Shown in pieces: positions 1-5,908 of a stretch of DNA of 6,583 nucleotides; position 1 is the first letter of the stretch, and each line of letters opens with the position of its first letter. A program made the translations under genes and the position numbers. Source of the DNA: Caldifarciminota bacterium (GTDB taxonomy: Bacteria > Hydrothermota > Tepidihabitantia > Tepidihabitantales > Tepidihabitantaceae); the NCBI GenBank assembly GCA_016935775.1, contig JAFGQF010000224.1, positions 1 to 6,583 on the forward strand. Direction: 5' to 3'. The notes beneath the pieces are model-generated. The model was not told where the DNA came from. It did no database searches and saw nothing but the letters and a program-made list of their open reading frames with translations.

Positions 1-476
1 CTTTCCGAGATGTTGACCGCCTCGACGGTCAGGTCGAAGCTCTCGCGGACGTCCCACGGGCAGAGGCAGACGACCGGGTGGTCGCCGTGGGTGCCGTGCC
101 GGACCTGCATCACGTCGGCCTGGGCCGAGCGCGTGGGGGTGCCGGTGGCCGGGCCGCCGCGCATCACGTTCACCACGAGGCACGGCAGTTCGGCCATTGT
201 CGAGTAGCCGAGTCCTTCCTGCATCAGCGAGAAACCGGGGCCCGAGGTGGCGGTCATCGCCTTGAGTCCGGCCGCGGTCGCGCCGTTCATGCAGCAGATC
301 GAGCCGATCTCGTCCTCCATCTGGATGAAGGTCCCGCCGAGCCGGGGCAGCTCGCGGGCGAGGTACTCGGCGATCTCGGTCGAGGGGGTTATCGGGTAGC
401 CGGCGAAGAACCGGACCCCGGCGCGGAGCGCGCCGATTGCGCAGGTCTCGTTGCCGGACAGCAGTTCGACCGGCAC
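1..476 (-). CDS. korA: 2-oxoglutarate:ferredoxin oxidoreductase, alpha subunit (KorA), 3' part missing
   Basis: Cytoplasmic subunit of a 2-oxoacid:ferredoxin oxidoreductase, which interconverts 2-oxoglutarate + CoA and succinyl-CoA + CO2 using ferredoxin. The first 158 codons are visible; the rest lies beyond the left edge (KorA is normally about 350-380 aa). Seen in the translation: the family signature GYPITPSTEI (about residues 27-36), then QMEDEIGSI, TATSGPGFSL, LPCLVVNVMRGGP and a VRHGTHGDH segment, all in the order found in KorA/VorB-type alpha subunits. The start is GTG, directly abutting the ferredoxin stop (TGAGTG), with Shine-Dalgarno GGAAGGA 7 nt upstream. The intact order ferredoxin-alpha matches korDABC operons, so the beta (TPP-binding) and gamma subunits are expected to the left. 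The substrate could instead be a branched-chain 2-oxoacid (VorB), because alpha-subunit N-termini of the two enzymes are similar. The family is certain; the 2-oxoglutarate assignment is likely. Confidence 0.93.
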   Translation of the reverse strand, partial: MPVELLSGNETCAIGALRAGVRFFAGYPITPSTEIAEYLARELPRLGGTFIQMEDEIGSICCMNGATAAGLKAMTATSGPGFSLMQEGLGYSTMAELPCLVVNVMRGGPATGTPTRSAQADVMQVRHGTHGDHPVVCLCPWDVRESFDLTVEAVNISE

Positions 477-734
477 TCAGGAATCCTTCCGCTTCTTCGG
501 CGCCGGCTCGACGTGGATGGCGAGGTCCGGGCAGCGGAGCTGGCACATCCGGCAGCCGATGCACTTCTCGGGGTGGAGCAGCACGACCTTGAAGCGGTCG
601 TCGAGCCCGAGCGCGCCGGTCGGGCAGAAGGCGACGCAGATGCCGCAGCCCTTGCAGAAGTGGCGGATGATGGTGAAGCGGTGGCCGGCCGGGGTGGTTT
701 CCTCGGTGGCCGGCGCGAGCAGGAACTTCTTCAT
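477..734 (-). CDS. korD: 2x[4Fe-4S] ferredoxin subunit of 2-oxoacid:ferredoxin oxidoreductase (KorD)
   Basis: Small electron-transfer subunit that carries electrons between the TPP-containing KorAB core and soluble ferredoxin. It is 85 aa with the ATG at 734, and starts MKKFLLAP. Two complete [4Fe-4S] motifs are visible: C27-x2-C30-x2-C33-x3-C37-P and C58-x2-C61-x2-C64-x3-C68-P, with a lysine-rich tail (KKRK). Size and motif layout fit KorD/VorC. It lies directly upstream of korA with no gap, so the two are surely cotranscribed. An in-frame ATG at 776 would add 14 residues. I prefer 734 because the extension has more A/T-ending codons (4 of 14) and no family-like sequence. However, neither start has a strong ribosome site (GCGGA close to 734), and the predicted transcript would include both. 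A promoter is seen at 804-831. Confidence 0.93.
   Translation of the reverse strand: MKKFLLAPATEETTPAGHRFTIIRHFCKGCGICVAFCPTGALGLDDRFKVVLLHPEKCIGCRMCQLRCPDLAIHVEPAPKKRKDS
484..490 (-). promoter_or_regulatory. Ribosome binding site for korA
   Basis: GGAAGGA on the minus strand, inside the last codons of the ferredoxin gene and 7 nt before the GTG at 476. It decides in favour of the GTG start, which begins on the base right after the ferredoxin TGA. Confidence 0.75.
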
Positions 735-803
735 TGTCCGCACACTAGCGGGAAGGCGGCTCTCCGTCGGCGGCATGGCTTTTCACAGTGAACTCCGGCC
801 GGG

Positions 804-831
804 ATTCTACGCCTCGTGCCGCCGGGGTCAA
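804..831 (-). promoter_or_regulatory. Sigma70-type promoter for korDA
   Basis: On the minus strand: -35 TTGACC (831-826) and -10 TAGAAT (809-804), each 5/6 to consensus, with a 16-bp spacer. It lies in the 107-bp gap between the lipoprotein stop and korD. The predicted transcript would start near 797, giving a leader of about 60 nt to the ATG at 734 (or about 20 nt to the ATG at 776). A GTGCCG/CGGCAC inverted repeat (842-837 and 821-816) brackets the -35 box. Read from sequence only; there is no experimental support. Confidence 0.6.
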
Positions 832-841
832 ACGTTCGGCA

Positions 842-1618
842 CTAGCGGCCGGTGCGCGGCGGCTTGTCGCCCGGCGGCGGTGCCGGGGCTTCTTCCGGGG
901 CCGGCGCGGGCGCAAGCTCCATCACCATCACGCCGCCCGGAGCTTCGTAGCGGACCAGTCGCCTGCGGCCGCCGGTCTCGTACCAGAGGTCAACGACCTG
1001 GCCGGCGATGTCGAGCTGGAGCCGGCGCGTCTCGAAACTGCCGGCCGGCACGGTGACGGTCTCCAGGCCGACCCGGTTGACCGTGACGTCGATGTCCGAG
1101 CCGACGAGGCCGACGACGACGCCGAGCTTGATGCTGTCCTGCGGGCCGACTTCGAGCGCGCGCAGCAGGGTGGTGAGCTGGTCGTTGTCGAAGTCGGTGG
1201 GGGTGATGTCGAGGTCGATGGCCCGGGCACCCATCGGTGTCATCGCCTGGATTGCGGCCTGGTCGTTTGAGTAGCTGACTTCGGACCAGAGAGCGTTGTC
1301 GCCGCTGGTGACGGTACGGAAGGAATGGACCGGCCGCAGGTTGTCGGCGCGGAAGAGCAGCCAGGACGAGTCGCGCGCCTGCTCGTCGCCGGTGCCGGTC
1401 GCGGTGACCTGGGTGAACTCGAGCATCGCGCCCGACTCGGTGGTGGTCGGGCTGATGTACTGGATTGCCGAGCCGACCGGCTCGCCCTCGGAGAGGACGA
1501 CGTAGCGCAGCGTCTCGGGCTGCCAGTCCGGCGGCGACAGCCTGAGCCCGGTCTCGGCCTTGCGGCAGGCCGGGGAGATGAGCAGCAACAGCAGGCAGGC
1601 GAACACGAAGTACTTCAT
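842..1618 (-). CDS. DUF3108-like lipoprotein with Pro/Ala-rich tail
   Basis: Predicted envelope lipoprotein of 258 aa, molecular function unknown. The N-terminus has a basic residue, a leucine-rich core and a lipobox-like ISPAC, so lipidation is expected at Cys18; the Pro at -2 is unusual. The mature part reads as beta-rich. Residues about 189-235 contain TVPAGSFETRRLQL and then VVDLWYETGGRRRLVRYE. This VPAG-F-T...WY...R-LV-Y pattern resembles the end of DUF3108-type proteins, in which a duplicated beta domain handles an unknown envelope ligand. The last 23 residues (236-258) are a low-complexity Ala/Pro/Glu stretch ending in PPRTGR. The ATG is fixed by Shine-Dalgarno GGAGGA 4 nt upstream and by a near-consensus promoter, so it is probably a single-gene unit. 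The lipoprotein call is fairly sure. The DUF3108 resemblance is by eye and moderate. Confidence 0.85.
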   Translation of the reverse strand: MKYFVFACLLLLLISPACRKAETGLRLSPPDWQPETLRYVVLSEGEPVGSAIQYISPTTTESGAMLEFTQVTATGTGDEQARDSSWLLFRADNLRPVHSFRTVTSGDNALWSEVSYSNDQAAIQAMTPMGARAIDLDITPTDFDNDQLTTLLRALEVGPQDSIKLGVVVGLVGSDIDVTVNRVGLETVTVPAGSFETRRLQLDIAGQVVDLWYETGGRRRLVRYEAPGGVMVMELAPAPAPEEAPAPPPGDKPPRTGR

Positions 1619-1622
1619 TTAT

Positions 1623-1628
1623 TCCTCC
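1623..1628 (-). promoter_or_regulatory. Ribosome binding site of the DUF3108-like lipoprotein gene
   Basis: GGAGGA on the minus strand, 4 nt (ATAA) before the ATG at 1618. It is one of the two strongest Shine-Dalgarno sequences in the window and fixes the start. Confidence 0.8.
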
Positions 1629-1645
1629 GGTAAGGGAACGAGGTA

Positions 1646-1673
1646 ATTATCGGACGTCTCGCCCGGGTGTCAA
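1646..1673 (-). promoter_or_regulatory. Near-consensus sigma70-type promoter for the DUF3108-like lipoprotein
   Basis: On the minus strand: -35 TTGACA (1673-1668, 6/6), a 16-bp spacer and -10 GATAAT (1651-1646, 5/6). It sits in the 63-bp gap just after the flavoprotein stop at 1682. The predicted start near 1639 gives a leader of only about 20 nt that carries the Shine-Dalgarno. This is the best promoter in the window and suggests strong, possibly constitutive expression; no operator is evident. Confidence 0.75.
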
Positions 1674-1681
1674 CGCCGCGG

Positions 1682-2731
1682 TCAGGGATACCAGGGCAGC
1701 CGGAGCGCCAGTCGCCGCAGCCCGGGGGTGAAGATGATGCGCGCCTTCGGGAGCTTGCGCCGGACCGCGCGGGCCAGCGCGGCGAAGCTGCGGCGGTAGT
1801 GGGCGTCGGGCGACGGCGCGCCGAGCGCCCGGGCCGCGGCCGCACCGCTTTCCAGCGCGAAGGAGATGCCCTCGCCGCTCGACGGGCTTACCAGGCCGGC
1901 CGCCTCGCCGACGAGCAGGGCGCCGCGGCCGCCGGGCAGCAGCTCGGCAGCGCGGGCAGGCCGGGATAGCGGTCGGGCGCAGCGGCCAAGGGTGACCGCC
2001 GGGAGTCCGAGCAGGTCGGCGAAGTGGCGCACGGCAGCGGCAAACCGGTCGGCTGTGGCGCGCGGGTCGGCGAAGGCGCTGCCGACCAGCACGCCGCCGG
2101 GCTTCGGGATAGCCCAGGCATAGAAGTCGCCGAACCGGGGCGAGAATACCACCTCGTGGCGGTCGAGAAGGGGACACGGCGGCAGCCAGGCCTGGAGCGC
2201 GGCGATGGTGCGCGGCCGGGGCCGGTCGCCGAACAGCAGGCTTCGAACCCGGGACCGGGCACCGTCGGCGCCGATGATTGTTCCCGCCCGGACGTGGAAC
2301 TCGCGACCATCGCCGCGCAGGGTGCAGTCGAATCCGCCGGGCACCCGGGTGGCCGCGACCAGCCGGGTGCGGGCGCGGAATTCGACTCGCTCGCGGGCGC
2401 GGCCGAGCAGCCAGCCATCGAACCGGGCCCGGTCGACGTTCCAGTAGTCGCGCCGGTAGACCTGCTCGCGGCCGGACTCGAGGTCGAGGGCGTGAACATC
2501 GCGCGGCTCGGGGTCCACGCGGACCCCGGGCGGCGGGACCAGCCCGAGCCGGTCGAGCGCGCGGCACGCGTCCCGTGCGACGAGCCCGCCGCAGCAGCGG
2601 CCGGCGGCCGGGTCGGACCGGTCAATCAGCAGGGCGCGAGCGCCCGGCGGCAGGTTGGCCGCCGCGGCGCAGCCGGCCGTGCCGGCGCCGACTACCAGGA
2701 TGTCGGCCGTGTCGCTGGCCGTGGCCGGCAC
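1682..2731 (-). CDS. FAD-dependent oxidoreductase, geranylgeranyl reductase/CbrA-like family
   Basis: Predicted flavoprotein of 349 aa. Motifs in order (numbered from the GTG at 2731): Rossmann ILVVGAGTAGC (11-21) with acidic D37 ending beta2; GRCCGGLV (44-51), the cysteine-glycine motif of the family; YWNVDRARFDGWL (96-108); IIGADGARSRVR (152-163), the second FAD motif; FYAWAIPKPGGVLVG (203-217); and GEAAGLVSPSSGEGI (275-289), which contacts FAD. This set is typical of geranylgeranyl reductases and the related CbrA proteins, which reduce isoprenoid double bonds or have unknown substrates. No substrate can be named here. The frame stays open to a GTG at 2860, but those 43 codons are A/T-rich at third positions (17 of 43, against 3 of the next 40) and hold an inverted repeat, so I treat them as leader. 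A TTG at 2752 is an alternative start. GGGAG lies only 2 nt before the chosen GTG, so the start is uncertain. Confidence 0.88.
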   Translation of the reverse strand: MPATASDTADILVVGAGTAGCAAAANLPPGARALLIDRSDPAAGRCCGGLVARDACRALDRLGLVPPPGVRVDPEPRDVHALDLESGREQVYRRDYWNVDRARFDGWLLGRARERVEFRARTRLVAATRVPGGFDCTLRGDGREFHVRAGTIIGADGARSRVRSLLFGDRPRPRTIAALQAWLPPCPLLDRHEVVFSPRFGDFYAWAIPKPGGVLVGSAFADPRATADRFAAAVRHFADLLGLPAVTLGRCARPLSRPARAAELLPGGRGALLVGEAAGLVSPSSGEGISFALESGAAAARALGAPSPDAHYRRSFAALARAVRRKLPKARIIFTPGLRRLALRLPWYP

Positions 2732-2774
2732 GTCTCCCGGTTCGTTGGACAATCCGTGGTTGTCGGTAAGTAAA

Positions 2775-2836
2775 GGGCGGCGGCCGGTTCCGGAATTGAA
2801 TTCATCGCCACGTGAGAGCCCCGGTGGCCGCCGCCC
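2775..2836 (-). repeat. 11-bp perfect inverted repeat with 40-nt loop (structured leader or large terminator)
   Basis: Arms at 2836-2826 (GGGCGGCGGCC read on the minus strand) and 2785-2775 (GGCCGCCGCCC) are perfectly complementary around a 40-nt loop. A further CCGG/CCGG pairing is possible just inside. On the minus strand the second arm is followed by TTTACTTACC. It lies between the zinc-ribbon gene and the flavoprotein Rossmann fold, in the 183-bp stretch (2732-2914) that I consider non-coding. It could be a 5' leader structure of the flavoprotein gene or a terminator for the gene before it; the large loop and weak T-run argue against a classical terminator. I see no convincing promoter in this stretch. 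Confidence 0.5.
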
Positions 2837-2914
2837 GTGAGGTATCGTTCCGCAATTCACCGTTTGTGACGACGTTCGGGCGGCCGGAGTTGCCCGGCGG
2901 CTGAGGGATACCGG

Positions 2915-3547
2915 CTAGCGGCCGGCGATGCTGGCCCGCGCCCGGTGGAGCTTGTCCATCACCTGTTCTTTCATTTCGGCAAGGTCGTCCGGGTCGTCGA
3001 GTTCGACCATCTCGAACAGGTCTTCGCGGATGCTGTTGATCATCGCGTAGCAGGTCGTCACCTCGGCTTCGCCGCCCGGCCCGAGCCGGCGGCGCAGCGC
3101 GTCGGCGTCCTCCTCTATCCGTTCACAGCGGGCGGTTACCGCCCGGGCGAAGTCCCCGAGGTTGTCGGGCGTGACCGTCATCCGAGCGAGCGGGTCGCCC
3201 CGGCCGAGCGAGGAGAGTGCCAGTACGATGAGGATGATTGTCCCGAGCGAGCCGAGCGCCAGCCCGGCAATCGCGAACTCCCGGCCGGGCGACCGGCGCC
3301 GGATGGCCAGCCAGCCGAGCGCGATTGCGAGCGGGCCGAGCCCGACCAGGCCGGTGAGCGCGCTGGCGATGGCCAGTCCCTTGCCCGGGGCTTCTATCGC
3401 GGTCGTGCCCGGGGCCGGCGGCCGGATGGCCGGCCCCCCGGCACCGACCGGTGCGACGCGGGACGCGCCCAGGAGGCGCGTCTTGCACTCCACGCAGAAC
3501 TTGGCGTTGTCGTCGTTGGGAGCGCCGCAGGCCGGGCAGAAGTTCAT
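2915..3547 (-). CDS. Zinc-ribbon, two-TM (DUF4190-like) membrane protein with helical C-terminal domain
   Basis: Inner-membrane protein of 210 aa, function unknown. Domains in order: a zinc ribbon (C4-x2-C7 ... C18-x2-C21, with the opening NFCPACGAPN typical of short N-terminal zinc ribbons); a Pro/Gly/Ala linker (about 27-55); two hydrophobic helices (about 58-82 and 91-114) separated by an RRRSPGRE turn, in the style of DUF4190; and a charged, probably helical domain (about 117-210) containing CERIEEDADALRRRL and an acidic DDPDDLAEMKEQ run. The C-terminal domain could form a coiled coil. The ATG has GGAGA about 5 nt upstream and a promoter at 3587-3615, so it is probably expressed alone. 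Such zinc-ribbon/DUF4190 proteins are widespread, and the neighbours do not define a role. Coding certainty is high; function is open. Confidence 0.88.
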   Translation of the reverse strand: MNFCPACGAPNDDNAKFCVECKTRLLGASRVAPVGAGGPAIRPPAPGTTAIEAPGKGLAIASALTGLVGLGPLAIALGWLAIRRRSPGREFAIAGLALGSLGTIILIVLALSSLGRGDPLARMTVTPDNLGDFARAVTARCERIEEDADALRRRLGPGGEAEVTTCYAMINSIREDLFEMVELDDPDDLAEMKEQVMDKLHRARASIAGR

Positions 3548-3586
3548 CGGTTCTCCGGGCGGAATCGTGCGGGCGGCATCGGCCCA

Positions 3587-3615
3587 AGCATAGCCGGCAG
3601 CGGTGCGGCTGTAAA
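3587..3615 (-). promoter_or_regulatory. Sigma70-type promoter for the zinc-ribbon membrane protein
   Basis: On the minus strand: -35 TTTACA (3615-3610, 5/6), a 17-bp spacer and -10 TATGCT (3592-3587, 4/6), in the 76-bp gap after the phospholipase-like stop. The predicted transcript start near 3580 leaves a leader of about 33 nt. Confidence 0.55.
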
Positions 3616-3623
3616 GCGCGAAC

Positions 3624-4763
3624 TCAACGAGTGAGGATTGCCCGGAACCGCCCTGACCTGCCCGCGGCCCGGGTGTGGCAGCAGTAGGCGCCGGGACCGA
3701 GATGCCGACCCGAGTCGTCGGTGCCGTCCCACTCGAGCGTCACCGTGCCCGGGCCGGCCGGGCCGTCGTTGAGCACCCGCACCGCGCGGCCGGTGGCGTC
3801 GAAGACCGTGGCTTGCACCCGGGAGCGGGCAGCGAGCTCGAATGAGAAACGGACGCGGCCACGACCGACGGACGGCCGGGTTTCGGCCCGCAGCGGCGGG
3901 TGGGATTCTTCCCGGACCGCCACGTGGTGCTGGTCGTAGAACAGCCGGATGAGCGCGGCCGAGTACTCGACACACCGGGGAACGATGAACAGCGACCAGG
4001 CGTTGGCGAGGTCGTTGTCCACCTGGTCCCGGCCGCAGGGATAGCCCTGGTAGGGGTAGGGCCGGTAGCGGCCCCACCCGCCGGGCGCGTCGGGCGGGGC
4101 GAACCAGTCGGACGGCCGGTAGCCGAGGCTGTCCTGGTCGGTGGCGGCAAAGAGCGCGGCGGCGGCGAGCAGCGATTCGACCGCCGCGAAGCCGACCGGG
4201 ACGCGCGCCGGGTCGGCCCGGTCGAGCTCGTTCGCGGTGACTTCGCACCATTGCTCGAAATTGTCGAAGTAGAGCGGCCAGGAGTGGTTCTCGACCAGGC
4301 CGGACGTGCCCGGTCCGTGGGGCGCGATGAAGGCGTGGGCCGGGACGAACAGGTCCTGGAGGTTGTGCAGCACGTGGCCGAGCGCCAGCCAGGCGGCGGC
4401 GCGGTTGGTGGGATAGAGCCGGACCGCTTCGTCCCAGGAGAAGGGGTTCTGCCAGGCGCGGACCCACTGGAGCGCGTTCAGCGGCAGTTGCGCGGTGGGC
4501 CACCAGGCGCCGGGCAGTGCGGGATGATAGGCTGAGTAGTCGGCCGAGCTGCCGTAGAGCGTGTCTTCACCGAAGTCCTCGTCGTGGCTGCCCTGTTTGA
4601 GTTCGCCGCGGTAGGCGCGGACTTCGTCGGCCAGCTCGGACCAGCGTTCGGCGGCGATGTCGACCGCCTTGTCGGTGAGGTCCTGGTGCTCGGTGTAGGG
4701 CCAGAAGTCCCACCAGGCGAGCAGGGCGGCGGGCAGCAGGAGCAGTGCCAGCGCTCTTCTCAC
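3624..4763 (-). CDS. Secreted zinc-dependent phospholipase C / P1-nuclease-like protein with C-terminal FlgD-like Ig module
   Basis: Predicted exported metallohydrolase of 379 aa acting on phospholipids or other phosphoesters. The signal peptide (residues 1-16, RR then a Leu/Ala core) is followed by Trp-rich WWDFWPYTEH. Metal-ligand candidates in family order: an N-terminal Trp; H26 in EHQDLTDKAVDIA; E62-D63 in GSHDEDF; H80 in AYHP; and the core motif H133-x3-D137-x5-H143 in GHVLHNLQDLFVPAH. The usual final H-x3-E is not clear: H160 and E170 are 10 apart, and F166 stands where the histidine would align. Residues 304-379 resemble FlgD-Ig/sorting modules (VQATVFDATGRAVRVL, EWDGTDDSG, LGPGAY). 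The start is GTG, overlapping the stop of the upstream hydrolase (GTGA) with no strong Shine-Dalgarno, so translation is probably coupled. The frame stays open upstream to 5348, but that stretch overlaps the hydrolase and is not family-like. The fold is likely; the substrate is unknown. Confidence 0.8.
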   Translation of the reverse strand: MRRALALLLLPAALLAWWDFWPYTEHQDLTDKAVDIAAERWSELADEVRAYRGELKQGSHDEDFGEDTLYGSSADYSAYHPALPGAWWPTAQLPLNALQWVRAWQNPFSWDEAVRLYPTNRAAAWLALGHVLHNLQDLFVPAHAFIAPHGPGTSGLVENHSWPLYFDNFEQWCEVTANELDRADPARVPVGFAAVESLLAAAALFAATDQDSLGYRPSDWFAPPDAPGGWGRYRPYPYQGYPCGRDQVDNDLANAWSLFIVPRCVEYSAALIRLFYDQHHVAVREESHPPLRAETRPSVGRGRVRFSFELAARSRVQATVFDATGRAVRVLNDGPAGPGTVTLEWDGTDDSGRHLGPGAYCCHTRAAGRSGRFRAILTR

Positions 4764-5842
4764 GGGCCGAGAATCCAGTCCGCACAGGCGCGGGCGAGGT
4801 CGGGCGGGATGCGGTGGCCGCCGAGGAACCGGTGGAATGTTACCGGAATGCCGAGCGCGGCGAGCCGGTCGCGGGCGGCGGTCGCGTTGTCGAACCCGAC
4901 CACCGGGTCGTCTTCTGCGTGGCCGATGAAGAAGCGCAGGCCGGCAGCGGCCCGGAGTCGCTCGTCGTTGATGTCGTCGTCGAGCCAGCCGCCGAGAGCG
5001 ACGATGCCCGCGAAGGTCGCCGGGTAGGTGAGCCCGGTGCGCCAGGCAAGGCCGCAGCCCTGCGAGAACCCGAGCAGGTGGACCTCGCTGACCGGGTAGC
5101 GTTGCCTGAGGTTCAGGACTACGTCGACGACGTAGTCGGCTGAGGAGGGCCAGGTCGACGCCGACCCGGCCGAGTCGTCCTCGAACCGGTCGCGCCACTG
5201 CCAGCCCGGTTCGCGGCCCGCGGCCAGCAGGTAGGGCGCGCGCGGGCAGGCGTAGATGAACCCGGGCGCGAGACCGGCCCGCTGGAACAGCCGGGCGAAG
5301 CTCGTCGGTTCGGCCCCGCGGCCGTGCAGGCCGACCACCAGCGGCCACGCGCGGGTGGAGTCGTAGCCCGGCGGCAGGATGACGGTGCAGGGCAGGTAGG
5401 TCGAACTGCGGACCGGGAGCACGCTGCCCGGCCGGCCGGTGGCCTCGACCCGGGCCAGGCTGTCGATGACCGCGCCGAACGGCAAGGACGCGCGCACGAG
5501 GTCGAAGTCCGGGTCGCGGCGGGCGTGTTCGATGTCCCGGAACCCGGCCCGGAAGGCCCGGGTGAGGTTGCGGGCGGCGAGTTCCGGTTCGCCCAGCAGG
5601 CCGTAGCAGCAGGCGAGGTTGTAGACCGCCGTCGCGTTGGTGATGTCGCGCTCGAGGGCCGCGAGGTAGCGCCGCGCCGCCTCGGCGTGGTCACCGGCCT
5701 GGTAGGCTTCAACCGCCAGTCGCTCGAGCGAGTCGAGCGGCGTGTCGAGAAACGCGGCGGCTGCGGGGTCGAGCGGGTTCACCGCCGGGGCCGACGCCGG
5801 CGCGAGGGCAACCGCGAGCAGCAACAGCGCGAGGCCTCTCAT
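4760..5842 (-). CDS. Exported TPR-containing alpha/beta-hydrolase (carboxylesterase/phospholipase-like)
   Basis: Predicted secreted or periplasmic serine esterase of 360 aa. A signal peptide (MRGLALLLLAVALAPASA, 1-18) is followed by about two TPR helices pairs (about 37-118; AYQAGDHAEAARRY, YNLACCYGLLGE) and a hydrolase domain (about 140-360). Catalytic features: oxyanion-type HG at H173-G174 in VVGLHGRG; nucleophile S260 in LLGFSQGC; acid D312 in GHAEDDPVV; and H343 in LGGHRIP. This set is typical of the phospholipase/carboxylesterase and feruloyl-esterase/PHB-depolymerase-like families; the natural ester is unknown. The ATG at 5842 has GGAAGGAAG 10 nt upstream. The 66-bp gap to the CHRD gene lacks a recognisable promoter, so cotranscription with it is likely. 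The stop overlaps the GTG of the phospholipase-like gene by 4 bases, which indicates a shared extracellular role. The TPR segment may bring a partner or surface component to the enzyme. Confidence 0.88.
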   Translation of the reverse strand: MRGLALLLLAVALAPASAPAVNPLDPAAAAFLDTPLDSLERLAVEAYQAGDHAEAARRYLAALERDITNATAVYNLACCYGLLGEPELAARNLTRAFRAGFRDIEHARRDPDFDLVRASLPFGAVIDSLARVEATGRPGSVLPVRSSTYLPCTVILPPGYDSTRAWPLVVGLHGRGAEPTSFARLFQRAGLAPGFIYACPRAPYLLAAGREPGWQWRDRFEDDSAGSASTWPSSADYVVDVVLNLRQRYPVSEVHLLGFSQGCGLAWRTGLTYPATFAGIVALGGWLDDDINDERLRAAAGLRFFIGHAEDDPVVGFDNATAARDRLAALGIPVTFHRFLGGHRIPPDLARACADWILGP

Positions 5843-5908
5843 CTGCCGGTTACTTCCTTCCCGTCCCGGTTTGCGGGCGGCTCTTGAACTGGACCCCGGC
5901 GGCCCGGA

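Noticed and set aside
78..791. 237-codon plus-strand frame opposite korA/korD
   Set aside because: Shadow of the oxidoreductase genes, whose ferredoxin cysteine motifs and GYPITPSTEI signature are on the minus strand.
2024..2773. 249-codon open frame on the plus strand opposite the flavoprotein
   Set aside because: Antisense shadow caused by G/C-rich third positions. Its translation has no recognisable domain, while the minus strand carries a full set of FAD motifs.
2732..2836. Short peptide reading frame starting at an ATG in the flavoprotein leader (possible attenuation leader peptide)
   Set aside because: No ribosome site and no run of regulatory codons, and it overlaps the downstream coding start. 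Support is too weak.
2890..2914. Small GCCGG/CCGGC hairpin after the zinc-ribbon stop as a terminator
   Set aside because: Only 5 bp of stem and no T-run; such pairs are common by chance in this composition.
2945..3634. 229-codon open frame on the plus strand opposite the zinc-ribbon gene
   Set aside because: Low-complexity Arg/Gly/Ala/Glu translation without motifs. The minus-strand frame has a zinc ribbon, two membrane helices, a promoter and a ribosome site.
4764..5348. Upstream extension of the phospholipase-like frame to 574 codons
   Set aside because: It would overlap the esterase gene by almost 600 bases and reads as Arg/Pro-rich shadow sequence. A signal peptide starts exactly at the GTG at 4763.
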